Below are positions 53,717-62,218 of a stretch of 64,000 bases of DNA, piece after piece. Origin of the DNA: DAOSWM01 sp035380045 (GTDB lineage: Bacteria > Bacteroidota > Bacteroidia > Bacteroidales > Tenuifilaceae); contig DAOSWM010000006.1 of the NCBI GenBank assembly GCA_035380045.1, positions 34,060 through 98,059 on the forward strand, in the 5' to 3' direction. Position 1 is the first letter of the stretch, and the number at the start of each line of letters is the position of its first letter. Below the pieces are notes generated by a model. The model did no database searches, was not told the origin of the DNA, and saw only the letters and a list, made by a program, of their open reading frames with translations. The translations under genes and the position numbers were made by a program.

Positions 53717-54133
53717 ATGAAAAGCTACAGGAAAGAGCTATGGTTTGAAACCAGTAAAAGAAGAGAACTAATAAATATTACCCCAAACGTAATGCAATGC
53801 CTTCACGAAAGTGGTGTAAGGGAAGGGTTGGTGCTAGTGAATGCAATGCACATCACATCCAGCGTATTCATAAACGATGACGAATCGGGTTTGCACCACG
53901 ATTACGAAGTTTGGTTAGAAAAACTCGCTCCCGAAAAACCCTACTCGCAGTATAAGCACAATGGTTTTGAAGACAACGCCGATGCGCACTTAAAGCGCAC
54001 AATTATGGGAAGAGAAGTTGTAGTTGCAGTAACCGACGGTAAACTCGATTTTGGTCCCTGGGAGCAGATTTTTTACGGCGAGTTTGATGGTAAACGTAGG
54101 AAAAGAGTTCTTGTAAAAATTATTGGAGAATAA
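53717..54133 (+). CDS. YjbQ/UPF0047-family protein
   Basis: A 138-residue protein of the YjbQ family. The conserved positions include HITSSVFINDDESGLHHDYEVWL, HLKRTIMGREVVVAVTDGKLDFGPWEQIFYGEFDG, with histidines and acids that form a metal-like site. E. coli YjbQ has weak thiamine-phosphate synthase activity, but its physiological role is not settled. It follows the mutase by 30 bases on the same strand and may be the last gene of that transcript. It is convergent with the TatD-like gene, ten bases away. Confidence 0.9.
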   Translation: MKSYRKELWFETSKRRELINITPNVMQCLHESGVREGLVLVNAMHITSSVFINDDESGLHHDYEVWLEKLAPEKPYSQYKHNGFEDNADAHLKRTIMGREVVVAVTDGKLDFGPWEQIFYGEFDGKRRKRVLVKIIGE

Positions 54134-54143
54134 AGTGCAATGA

Positions 54144-54800
54144 TTAATGATTATTGAAAAAATTCTCGTAATTTTTTTCAATCTGGACTTTTAACTTTTC
54201 AACAGGAATGCTCAAGCAATTTGAAGCTGCAACATAAACATCACTTACATTTTCGATAAAATCATCGGTTTCAAAGAAAACCCTGTCAAGCGGAATGCTT
54301 TTTAACGCTTCGCATAGTTTTTCGCTTTTGGCCAGGGCAATACAAAAAGAGATATAAAATCCTTGCTGAACCAATGATTTGGCGATTTGCGGGTTTCCCA
54401 TAAAATTATGAACGGCCCAGTGCATTTGAGGTTTAAGCTGTTTTCTTAGCTGCTGAATTTCGGAGAAAGAACGTACACAGTGAATAACAACAGGTTTCTT
54501 TAAATCTTCGGCAATTTCAGCCTGCTTCTTAAAAAGCTCAATTTGAGTATCAAGAGGGGCGCCGCGCAGTCGGTCTAACCCAATCTCACCAACGGCTAAA
54601 ACCCTGCTATGGTGAACAAGTTCCTTCAACTTTTTAAGTTGAAAATCAAGGTTACTGTTGGTTGAATCCCAAGGATGGATTCCAATTGTGAATGGGCCAG
54701 CACCTTCTATCCTATCGATTTCGTTTACACGCAAGCTACATACCGATAATGAATCGGTATTCGTTTTTTTCGTATGGGTATGAAAATCGATGAATTGCAT
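54144..54800 (-). CDS. TatD-family metal-dependent hydrolase
   Basis: A 218-residue TIM-barrel hydrolase. The metal-binding HTH in FIDFHTHTKK, the VGEIGLDRLRG segment, HCVRSFSEIQQL, and FETDDF near the end are TatD features in shortened form, as is usual in Bacteroidota. TatD proteins are nucleases or deoxyribonuclease-like phosphoesterases, but many members have no confirmed substrate. It lies 75 bases after pepT on the same strand, separated from it by a terminator. Confidence 0.86.
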   Translation of the reverse strand: MQFIDFHTHTKKTNTDSLSVCSLRVNEIDRIEGAGPFTIGIHPWDSTNSNLDFQLKKLKELVHHSRVLAVGEIGLDRLRGAPLDTQIELFKKQAEIAEDLKKPVVIHCVRSFSEIQQLRKQLKPQMHWAVHNFMGNPQIAKSLVQQGFYISFCIALAKSEKLCEALKSIPLDRVFFETDDFIENVSDVYVAASNCLSIPVEKLKVQIEKNYENFFNNH

Positions 54801-54813
54801 GGAGCAAATCTAC

Positions 54814-54851
54814 AAAAAACACCCCAAATGTTATGTCTAACTTTTGGGGTG
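54814..54851 (-). terminator. Intrinsic terminator after pepT (minus strand)
   Basis: On the minus strand, CACCCCAAA (54851-54843) and TTTGGGGTG (54828-54820) form a nine-base perfect stem followed by TTTTTTG. It lies 25 bases after the pepT stop and just before the TatD ATG, so the two genes are probably separate transcripts or attenuated. Confidence 0.82.
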
Positions 54852-54875
54852 CAGTTCAAAGCCGGGTTTATGATG

Positions 54876-56114
54876 CTACTTTTGAGCGTAAAGTTCAATT
54901 ATTTTCAGCATTACTTCGGTGGCTTTCACCATACTTTCAACGGGTACGTACTCCTGCTTCCCATGGAAATTTTCGCCTCCGGCGAAGAGGTTCGGGCAAG
55001 GAAGTCCCATATACGAAAGGCGTGCGCCATCGGTTCCACCCCGAATGGGTTTTACATTTGGTTTTACACCAACCTGTTCCATTGCCCTCACGGCAGTTTC
55101 CACCACGTGATAAACCGGTTCAACCTTCTCACGCATGTTGTAGTACTGGTCCTTAATTTCAAGATTTACAACTCCTTCGCCATACTTCATATTCAGGAAT
55201 TCAGCCACTTTTGTCATGAACGCTTTACGGGCTTCAAATTTTTGGCGGTTATGGTCCCTAATTATATACTGAAACGTTGCATTCTCAACCGAACCCTCCA
55301 TTTTAATTAGATGGAAGAACCCATCGTAATCCTGGGTATGCTCAGGCCGCTGATTTGCAGGAAGAAGACTGTTAAACTCCATGGAAACCAGAATTGCATT
55401 AATCATTTTATCCTTTGCGTAACCGGGATGAATATTTCTACCCTGAATGCTAATTTTGGCACCGGCCGCATTGAAGTTTTCGTACTCCAACTCACCAATG
55501 GCACCACCATCGAGCGTGTAAGCAAAATCGGCGTTGAATTTTTCTACGTTAAAATGGTCAACACCTCTGCCAACCTCCTCGTCAACTGTAAAGCCAATTC
55601 GAACGGGTCCGTGCTTAAACTCAGGCGTTTTTACCATATATTCAATGGCAGTCATAATTTCAGCAACACCCGCCTTATCGTCGGCTCCGAGTAACGTAGT
55701 ACCATCGGTAACGATAAGGGTTTTTCCGATGTAGCCCTTTAACTCAGGAAACTCGGTTGGTGAAAGGGTAACGTTTAAGTCCTTATTGAGAATTATTTCA
55801 CTTCCATCGTAATTCTCAATAAAGCGTGGGTTAACATTTAACCCCGACATATCGGGAGCCGTATCGACGTGAGCTAAAAAACCTATTGTTGGAAGTTTTT
55901 TATCGGTATTTGCAGGTACCGTTGCCAAGACGTAACCATACTCATCGATGGTTACATCGGTAAGTCCTAACTCTTTTAGTTCATTAACCAGCATACGAGA
56001 AAGCACCAGCTGCTTTTCGGTACTGGGAAATTTATCGGTTACTGTATCGTCACTTTGAGTATCGATTTTTATGTATCTTAAAAACCTGTCGACCAATGAA
56101 TTTGAGTTTATCAT
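54876..56114 (-). CDS. pepT: Peptidase T (tripeptide aminopeptidase)
   Basis: A 412-residue M20-family zinc dipeptidase-like enzyme. Metal ligands are visible in GFLAHVDTAPDMSG, TLLGADDKAGVAEIM, GFTVDEEVGRGVDHF (with the catalytic Glu), TLDGGAIGELEYE and the late HGKQEYVPVESM. It removes N-terminal residues from tripeptides in the cytoplasm. The length is normal. The oligopeptide transporter gene lies 35 bases upstream on the same strand, so peptide import and breakdown appear to be coupled. Confidence 0.95.
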   Translation of the reverse strand: MINSNSLVDRFLRYIKIDTQSDDTVTDKFPSTEKQLVLSRMLVNELKELGLTDVTIDEYGYVLATVPANTDKKLPTIGFLAHVDTAPDMSGLNVNPRFIENYDGSEIILNKDLNVTLSPTEFPELKGYIGKTLIVTDGTTLLGADDKAGVAEIMTAIEYMVKTPEFKHGPVRIGFTVDEEVGRGVDHFNVEKFNADFAYTLDGGAIGELEYENFNAAGAKISIQGRNIHPGYAKDKMINAILVSMEFNSLLPANQRPEHTQDYDGFFHLIKMEGSVENATFQYIIRDHNRQKFEARKAFMTKVAEFLNMKYGEGVVNLEIKDQYYNMREKVEPVYHVVETAVRAMEQVGVKPNVKPIRGGTDGARLSYMGLPCPNLFAGGENFHGKQEYVPVESMVKATEVMLKIIELYAQK

Positions 56115-56149
56115 TATCTAATTTTTTTAAGTTTTCGAAAATTCTGAAG

Positions 56150-58135
56150 CTACTCCTCTTCGGGTTTTGCACGTAACGATTCCCAAATCATGTATGCACA
56201 AAGGATTGCAAACATAACAATGGCAATTATTTCAGCAGAGTGCGATTCGAACCACTCCGAATTAACATAGTTTATATCGAAGAATTTTAGCAAGGCGCTA
56301 ATAACTCCCATAAGTGCGCCACCAGCAATAAAGCCAGATGCAATAAGAGTTCCACGTTCCCTACGAGCTTTATTCAAAGCAACATTCTTACTTCTATTTG
56401 AAACTATGTGAGCAATTATTCCACCAACTAGCAAAGGCGTGTTAAGCTGTAAAGGAATGAACATTCCAAGAGCAAACGCAAGCGCAGGAACACCAATCAT
56501 TGTAAGAATTAACGATAGGAATGCGCCAGCCCCGTAGAGTAACCATGGAGCGGGTTTCCCGCTCATCATTGGTTCAATAACCGCAGCCATGGCATTTGCC
56601 TGAGGTGCAACCAAAGCGCCTTCACCTGTAAAACCGTAGGTTTTATTTAGAATTATGATTACTCCGCCAACCGTTGCAGCAGAAACAAGAGTTCCCAAGA
56701 ATTTCCAGCGTTGCTGCTTATATGGCGACGAACCCAGCCAGTACCCAATTTTCAAATCGGTAATAAAACCGCCTGCCATTGAAAGAGCGGTACAAACTAC
56801 GCCTCCAATAACCAGCGCAGCAATCATTCCTGTTGTTCCCGACAGTCCAACAGAGGCAAGAATAAGCGAAGAGATAATAAGAGTCATTAAAGTCATCCCT
56901 GAAACGGGGTTGGTACCCACAATGGCAATGGCATTGGCAGCAACTGTAGTAAAAAGGAATGCAATAACCATTACGATTGCTAAGCCAATTAGCGCATGCC
57001 CAAGGTTGTGAACAACACCAAATTGGAAGAAAACGAAAATTAGAATAGCAGTTAGAATTATTCCGCCACCAATTACCGCCATTGGTATGTCTCTGCGAGT
57101 TCGAAGTTCTTCCTTTGTTGCTCCACCCTTTCTGCTAAAGGTTTCAGTAATTGCCAAGCCGAAAGCCTTTTTAATAATTGAGCTGGAACGAATAATACCG
57201 ATAATTCCGGCCATGGCAATTCCACCGATACCGATGGGTCGAATGTAGAAGGAGAAAAGTTCCTCGGCGCTCATGGCGCCAATTATGCTCTCGGCATTGG
57301 AACCAACGGGAATGGTCATTCCGGGTGCAAAGTAATTGATTATTGGAATTATTACAAACCAACCTACCATTGAACCAGCGGTAATAATTGCAGCGTATTT
57401 AAGGCCAATAATGTAGCCCAGCCCCATAACAGCAGCGCCAACATTCAACTTAAATACAAGCTTCGCTTTCTCGGCTAGCTGCTCGCCGTAAGGTATAACG
57501 CGGGTTGTGAAAACTTCGCTCCACCAACCAAAGGTTGCAATAATAAAATCGTAAATACCACCAATTAGCCCTGCTACTAAAAGTAATCGGGCCGACTCCC
57601 CTCCTTTTTCGCCGCTGATGAGAACCTCGGTTGTTGCGGTTGCCTCGGGGAAAGGAAACTTGCCGTGCATATCGGCAACGAAATATTTGCGGAATGGAAT
57701 TAAAAACAGGATTCCCAGAACACCTCCCAGAAGTGACGATAAGAAAACCTGATAGAACTGCGCTTCGAGATTAAGAATGTAAAGCGCAGGAAGCGTGAAT
57801 ATTGCACCGGCAACAATTACACCCGAACTTGCCCCAATTGATTGGATAATTACATTCTCGCCCAGCGCATTTTTACGACGAGTGGCAGCCGATAAACCAA
57901 CTGCAATAATTGCAATAGGAATTGCTGCTTCAAAAACTTGTCCGATTTTTAATCCCAAATATGCGGCAGCAGCCGAAAAGATGATTGCCATAAGTAACCC
58001 CAAAGAAACAGACCACAGGTTAACTTCGGGAACAACGCGCAAGGGCGACATAACCGGTTGGTACTCCTCACCTGGAGCCAACTCAGCGTATGCGTTCTCT
58101 GGTAATCCTTTGATTTTTTCTACAGATTCTGACAT
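56150..58135 (-). CDS. OPT-family oligopeptide transporter
   Basis: A 661-residue membrane protein with about 15 helices, of the bacterial OPT group. Typical parts are the early LGLKIGQVFEAAIPIAI segment, NVIIQSIGASSGVIVAGAIFTLPALYIL, and FPFPEATATTEVLISGEKGG. These transporters import short peptides or metal-chelate complexes with protons. Being directly upstream of pepT on one strand fits tripeptide uptake followed by hydrolysis. Confidence 0.93.
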   Translation of the reverse strand: MSESVEKIKGLPENAYAELAPGEEYQPVMSPLRVVPEVNLWSVSLGLLMAIIFSAAAAYLGLKIGQVFEAAIPIAIIAVGLSAATRRKNALGENVIIQSIGASSGVIVAGAIFTLPALYILNLEAQFYQVFLSSLLGGVLGILFLIPFRKYFVADMHGKFPFPEATATTEVLISGEKGGESARLLLVAGLIGGIYDFIIATFGWWSEVFTTRVIPYGEQLAEKAKLVFKLNVGAAVMGLGYIIGLKYAAIITAGSMVGWFVIIPIINYFAPGMTIPVGSNAESIIGAMSAEELFSFYIRPIGIGGIAMAGIIGIIRSSSIIKKAFGLAITETFSRKGGATKEELRTRRDIPMAVIGGGIILTAILIFVFFQFGVVHNLGHALIGLAIVMVIAFLFTTVAANAIAIVGTNPVSGMTLMTLIISSLILASVGLSGTTGMIAALVIGGVVCTALSMAGGFITDLKIGYWLGSSPYKQQRWKFLGTLVSAATVGGVIIILNKTYGFTGEGALVAPQANAMAAVIEPMMSGKPAPWLLYGAGAFLSLILTMIGVPALAFALGMFIPLQLNTPLLVGGIIAHIVSNRSKNVALNKARRERGTLIASGFIAGGALMGVISALLKFFDINYVNSEWFESHSAEIIAIVMFAILCAYMIWESLRAKPEEE

Positions 58136-58259
58136 AAAAAAAATATTTAAGGTTATAAAATACTAAAACAAAGAAATTTAGAAGAATTTTGGAGTTAATA
58201 CAAAATGAACTCCTACAATTCTTAATTTCTAAAAAGGCATCGCAAAGTAGTAAAATGAT

Positions 58260-59069
58260 TTATAAAAGCATAATCCCAGCTCCAAATCGCCCCTTATCGC
58301 CTTTTCGAGCTGAGAAAAATTCGTGGTTCTCACAAATTGTACATCGATGAGAAGTTTCAATATTCTCATCTATTACTCCACTGGAAATCAATGTTATTCG
58401 ATTTGCTTCCCACAAATCGAGAATAAACTTATCGGGTTTTTCGGCAGGTTTTAAAACATTATTATTCTCACCAAAAGCAAGAATAACTTCCTCGGCAACC
58501 TCCTTACCTATTTCGTAGCAACATGGTCCTGCTGAAGGACCAATTCCTACAATTAAATCTTCAGGATTGGAGCCAAACTCCTCTAGAAACGAATTAACTA
58601 CGAATTGAGAAATTTTCAGAACCGTTCCCTTCCAACCTGCATGGGCAACCCCAATGGCTCTTTTTAACGGATCGTAAAAAAGGATGGGAACGCAATCTGC
58701 AGCTAAAGTAATTAAACAAACTTGTTTTGAGTTGGTTACCATTGCATCGGTAAAAGGAAACGCTGTAACTCTAGAATATAATCCACGTCCCCGATCAGAT
58801 TCAAATGCTCTAGCCACATTTGTACTGTGAACTTGCCGTGCAAATACGAATGAGGTTGAATCAATACCAACTGTTTTTGCAATAATCTCCCTGTTTTGAA
58901 AAACATTCAATGGAATATCCGCCTGATTCAAACCCAGGTTCAGGGAAGAATACTCGTTTAAGCTAACTCCTCCATTCCTTGTCGACACAAAATGCGTAAT
59001 TCCATCTTCAAACCTCGAAAGATTTTCAAAGGAATGCACCTGCGATTTACTTTTTATGTCAGCATGCAT
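58260..59069 (-). CDS. pgeF: Peptidoglycan editing factor PgeF (laccase-domain)
   Basis: A 269-residue protein of the YfiH/YlmD family, formerly called polyphenol oxidase. Conserved copper- or zinc-type ligands are in RQVHSTNVARAFE, the AADCVPILFYD cysteine and HAGWKGTVLKI, with GPSAGPCCYEIG and SARKGDKGRFG near the end. In E. coli PgeF removes misincorporated serine from peptidoglycan precursors, and other members act as purine nucleosidases. No partner gene is adjacent; the upstream 226 bases are shared with the divergent PadR gene. Confidence 0.93.
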   Translation of the reverse strand: MHADIKSKSQVHSFENLSRFEDGITHFVSTRNGGVSLNEYSSLNLGLNQADIPLNVFQNREIIAKTVGIDSTSFVFARQVHSTNVARAFESDRGRGLYSRVTAFPFTDAMVTNSKQVCLITLAADCVPILFYDPLKRAIGVAHAGWKGTVLKISQFVVNSFLEEFGSNPEDLIVGIGPSAGPCCYEIGKEVAEEVILAFGENNNVLKPAEKPDKFILDLWEANRITLISSGVIDENIETSHRCTICENHEFFSARKGDKGRFGAGIMLL

Positions 59070-59221
59070 AGTTATCCCTTAATATTATTATTTGAGTATT
59101 AAAACAAATGAGGGTTTAATCAAAATTACCACTATTCAATATAATGGCACTTATAACCCAGAAGATTTTTCAAAGGGTAGGAATCAAACTATAATTTTTT
59201 TATAAAAAAAACATAAAAATT

Positions 59222-59253
59222 ATTGACATATATAATTATCTTATATATATTTG
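59222..59253 (+). promoter_or_regulatory. Promoter with an internal palindrome upstream of padR
   Basis: ATTG (59222-59225) and an exact TATATTTG -7 box (59246-59253) are 20 bases apart, a canonical Bacteroidota promoter. An inverted repeat, ATATATAA (59228-59235) and TTATATAT (59241-59248), fills the spacer and runs into the -7 box. PadR proteins bind palindromic AT-rich operators and often repress their own genes, so this is a good operator candidate. The start codon of padR is 42 bases downstream. Confidence 0.62.
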
Positions 59254-59295
59254 CAGTGACAATATATCTGTTTCTAGTACTAAAAACATATCGAT

Positions 59296-59646
59296 ATGAT
59301 CCAGAACAGTTTAATTAAAGGCACGCTAAATCCGATAATCCTAAAACTACTATCGGAGAACAAACGGATGTACGGCTACGAAATTACGCAACGCGTAAAA
59401 GAGCTAACCAAAGGTAAAATTGAGCTAACATTTGGAGCGCTCTACCCAATTCTGCACAAGCTTGAACAGGAAGGAGTAGTTCAAACCGAATCGGAGGTAA
59501 TTAATAACCGAAACCGAATTTACTATTCCCTTACTGAAAGTGGGGTAAACACAGCTAAAGAGCGAGTTGCTGAGCTTGAAGAGTTTGTGAATACAATTAA
59601 AGGTTTGCTCAAACCTAACCTTGGTTTACAGTATGTACACGCTTAG
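59296..59646 (+). CDS. PadR-family transcriptional regulator
   Basis: A 116-residue winged-helix protein. The PadR signature is clear: SLIKGTLNPIILKLLSENKRMYGYEITQRV, TFGALYPILHKLEQEGVV and NRIYYSLTESG. The C-terminal helix for dimerisation is short. Family members are usually repressors released by small ligands or membrane stress. The next gene (GldL/GldM-like fusion) starts 14 bases before its stop, so they are translationally coupled, and the regulator almost certainly controls that operon. Confidence 0.95.
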   Translation: MIQNSLIKGTLNPIILKLLSENKRMYGYEITQRVKELTKGKIELTFGALYPILHKLEQEGVVQTESEVINNRNRIYYSLTESGVNTAKERVAELEEFVNTIKGLLKPNLGLQYVHA

Positions 59647-61090
59647 TGAAAGTCAGGTTACTACCATTAAGTCGGATGTGAAGAAAGCTCAAATCACTTT
59701 CTCACATCTTGCCAGCGAACTTATCGACCACATTTGCTGCGAGGTAGAAATGGCAATGTGGGAAGGAAAAAGTTTCGAGGAAGCCTACGAGATGGTTAAG
59801 CAGCAAACCGGTATAAGCGTGCTGAAGAAAATTCAGGAAAACACACATTACCTAATCGACAAAAACTATCGGATTATGAAAATGACAATGAAAATTACGG
59901 GGAACGTTTCGCTGGCAATGCTGGGATTCGGAACCATTATGAAGCTAGTTCACTGGCCAGGGGCCAGCGTGATTCTTGTACTAGGATTTTTCCTGCTATG
60001 CTTCGTTTTCTTTCCATCGGCAATTTACACAACCTACAAGGAATCAAAAGCGAGCGCTTCAAAGTTACTCCACATCTCAATTTTTCTGGGAGGAGTTTTG
60101 TTTATGCTAGGAGTTCTGTTTAAAGTTATGCACTGGCCGGGAGCAGGAGTTTTGCTCTTAATTGGGTGGGCTTTTATTCTTCTTCTATTTTTACCGGTGT
60201 TACTGTTAACAAAACGAAAAGAACTTACAACTAAAAGTGAAAGGACAAATATTTTATTTGGCGTAATTGGTTTGATGATATTTGAACTTTCCACCATGTT
60301 CAAAATTTTTCACTGGCCAGGAGCAGCCGTTTTGATGCTAGTAGGATCAATAATTCTAATTACATTGTTCCTTCCCTTTTTCACGTATTACAATTTCAAG
60401 AAGGCTGGAAAAATTACGGGGCAATTCATATTTATTATTACAGGTTCCATTTTCTTTATCCTATTTAACACGCTCCTTGCACTTAATGTATCAACAGATA
60501 TTCTTGGAATTTCCGCGAGAGAAGTTGAGAAATCGTTGGCAGTTGTAGATTACTTGCATCAAACAAACGATAAATTATATCAGGAAATTAAAATGCTTCC
60601 AGATAGCTCTGCAATCAAAGCAGAAAAGAAGCTACAACCCATCCATGAAAGTTCCCAAAAAATTTGTGACCTAATTGAAAGCGTCAAGGTTTACATTATA
60701 ATGACAGCCGATGATGTAAGTAAAGAACGGGCAAAGGAGCTAACAACCCAAACACTCAACATCAAGAAAAAGAGCAACATGGATGTGGTTAATCATGCTA
60801 TGATTGGCGAAAACTGTAATGGTTTTGCTTTCAATCTTAAAAAGGATATTGAAACATACAGCGATAATATTGCTGCGCTGGAACTGTCGAATCCGGAAGT
60901 GAAATTAGCTATTAGCAACCTACTTAACACTTCCGATGTTGAAATAAACAACCAAAAAGTAACCTGGGAAAACCTGAATTTTGGTCAATCTAACGTAATT
61001 TCTGCATTAATAGTTCTGACAGATATTGAACAGCGAGTGCTAAAATCGGAAATGCAGGTTGCCAGAGATATTTTAAACGGTAGTAAGTAA
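59633..61090 (+). CDS. Membrane protein: three GldL-like hairpins joined to a GldM-like segment
   Basis: A 485-residue protein. Residues 1-80 are soluble and helical (HLASELIDHICCEVEMA), like stalk regions seen behind PadR genes. Three hairpins follow, each with an FKxxHWPGA-type turn; the His residues are at 107, 167 and 227, exactly 60 apart. This matches the GldL loop (GALFKxxH) but lacks the GldL helix-2 glutamate. A last helix ends LLALNVS (Asn285), the hallmark of the GldM/PorM membrane helix, and the remaining 200 residues end TWENLNFGQSNVISALIVL then SEMQVARDIL, like the first GldM periplasmic domain. GldM's other domains are missing. ATG at 59633 is chosen; it overlaps padR. Function unknown. 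Confidence 0.85.
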   Translation: MYTLSESQVTTIKSDVKKAQITFSHLASELIDHICCEVEMAMWEGKSFEEAYEMVKQQTGISVLKKIQENTHYLIDKNYRIMKMTMKITGNVSLAMLGFGTIMKLVHWPGASVILVLGFFLLCFVFFPSAIYTTYKESKASASKLLHISIFLGGVLFMLGVLFKVMHWPGAGVLLLIGWAFILLLFLPVLLLTKRKELTTKSERTNILFGVIGLMIFELSTMFKIFHWPGAAVLMLVGSIILITLFLPFFTYYNFKKAGKITGQFIFIITGSIFFILFNTLLALNVSTDILGISAREVEKSLAVVDYLHQTNDKLYQEIKMLPDSSAIKAEKKLQPIHESSQKICDLIESVKVYIIMTADDVSKERAKELTTQTLNIKKKSNMDVVNHAMIGENCNGFAFNLKKDIETYSDNIAALELSNPEVKLAISNLLNTSDVEINNQKVTWENLNFGQSNVISALIVLTDIEQRVLKSEMQVARDILNGSK

Positions 61091-61109
61091 CCCTTAAAAC
61101 TAAATAAAA

Positions 61110-62057
61110 ATGAAAAAGACAATATATTATTTAGGAATAGCCAGCGCAAATATCCTTTTTGTTGGAGCGCTTTTTAAAACCATGCATTGGCCGGGAGCAT
61201 CCATTCTACTTACAGTAGCAATATTTTTGTTTTGCTTTGGCTTTCTGCCATCATCCCTTATTAATGTTTACCGAAACAACGACGAGAAAAGTGCTAAGTG
61301 GCTTTACATTGTAACATTCATAGTTTTTGCGTTTTGCTTAGTTGGAGCACTTTTTAAAATAATGCACTGGCCTGGCGCTGGTATACTTCTTTTGGTTGGA
61401 GTTCCACTCCCATTCGTTCTTTTCCTTCCCGTTTACCTTTACCATACCCGAAAGGCAACCGAACAATCGCTTTTCAACAATTTGGGAGTTATGTTTGGGT
61501 TAACTTTCCTTGCAGTTTTCAGTGTACTTCTTGCCTTAAATGTATCATACAATACGCTCGAAAATTTTGCGCTAAACACTTACCATAATGAGAGTTCGTT
61601 AAAATTTGAGAAACAGATATCGAAAACATTCGATAACCAGAATGAGGTAAGTAACAAGGCAAACGAAATTTGTACGTTTATTGAAGAGATAAAGATTGAA
61701 ATGCTCAACGTAACTGAAAATCAAAAAGATTCAGAGACATATGCTCTCGCTCTCAACAAGAAATCAGCTTCGGTAATTTCAATTCTTATCTTCTCTGAGG
61801 AAGGAGAGAAATCTAAAGAAGAAATTCTTTCTGATATGGTAGCGGAGTTCAGGGAAATGGTTGTAAAATCGGATAGAACAAGCCCAGAGCTGAAGGAACT
61901 TGCAAACAGTTTGCTTTACCAAAAGTACGATTCAAGTAACACTAGTTGGATTAATGTGGAATTCTGCACCAATCAGCTTACGCCTCTGCTTAACGTCCTT
62001 ACACAAATTCAGAGCAATGTGAAGTTTATTGATTCAGAGTACCTTGCCATGATGTAG
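61110..62057 (+). CDS. Membrane protein: two GldL-like hairpins joined to a GldM-like segment
   Basis: A 315-residue paralogue of the preceding protein, without its N-terminal soluble part and one hairpin. The FKTMHWPGAS and FKIMHWPGAG turns put their His at residues 26 and 86, again 60 apart. The GldM-like LLALNVS helix has Asn144, 58 residues after the last His, exactly as in the first protein. The C-terminal 150 residues contain SWINVEFCTNQLTPLLNVLTQIQ, matching the W-E/I-F...L-T-(K/Q)-(I/L)-Q block of GldM/PorM domain 1. It begins 19 bases after the first, and a terminator follows, so padR and these two genes make one transcript. Confidence 0.85.
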   Translation: MKKTIYYLGIASANILFVGALFKTMHWPGASILLTVAIFLFCFGFLPSSLINVYRNNDEKSAKWLYIVTFIVFAFCLVGALFKIMHWPGAGILLLVGVPLPFVLFLPVYLYHTRKATEQSLFNNLGVMFGLTFLAVFSVLLALNVSYNTLENFALNTYHNESSLKFEKQISKTFDNQNEVSNKANEICTFIEEIKIEMLNVTENQKDSETYALALNKKSASVISILIFSEEGEKSKEEILSDMVAEFREMVVKSDRTSPELKELANSLLYQKYDSSNTSWINVEFCTNQLTPLLNVLTQIQSNVKFIDSEYLAMM

Positions 62058-62079
62058 ATTCTGCAAAGTTTTTTAAAGA

Positions 62080-62119
62080 GTTCGATAGCCATCACATTTT
62101 GGTTATCGAACTTTTTTTT
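62080..62119 (+). terminator. Intrinsic terminator after the GldL/GldM-like operon
   Basis: An 11-base stem with one G-U pair (GTTCGATAGCC at 62080-62090, GGTTATCGAAC at 62101-62111) and a T run of eight. It lies 23 bases after the last stop of the PadR operon. Confidence 0.85.
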
Positions 62120-62156
62120 GGTGAAAACTTAAGTTTTATCAATGAAGCATATTTTC

Positions 62157-62164
62157 TAACTTTG
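62157..62164 (+). promoter_or_regulatory. Candidate -7 box for the TlpA-like gene
   Basis: TAACTTTG at 62157-62164 is an exact TAnnTTTG match, 55 bases before the ATG at 62219. A TTTTA at about 62134 could serve as a weak -33 element. Confidence 0.45.
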
Positions 62165-62218
62165 GGTTTACTTTTTGAGTTGAAAAATCAATCTTAAATC
62201 TATTTAAAATCACTAATA

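Noticed and set aside
56655..57011. A 118-residue frame opposite the OPT transporter gene
   Set aside because: The Thr/Ile/Pro-rich translation mirrors the membrane helices on the real strand and shows no independent signal.
59621..59632. A TTG start for the first GldL/GldM-like protein
   Set aside because: The ATG at 59633 is four codons later, has a better leader and gives a normal N-terminus.
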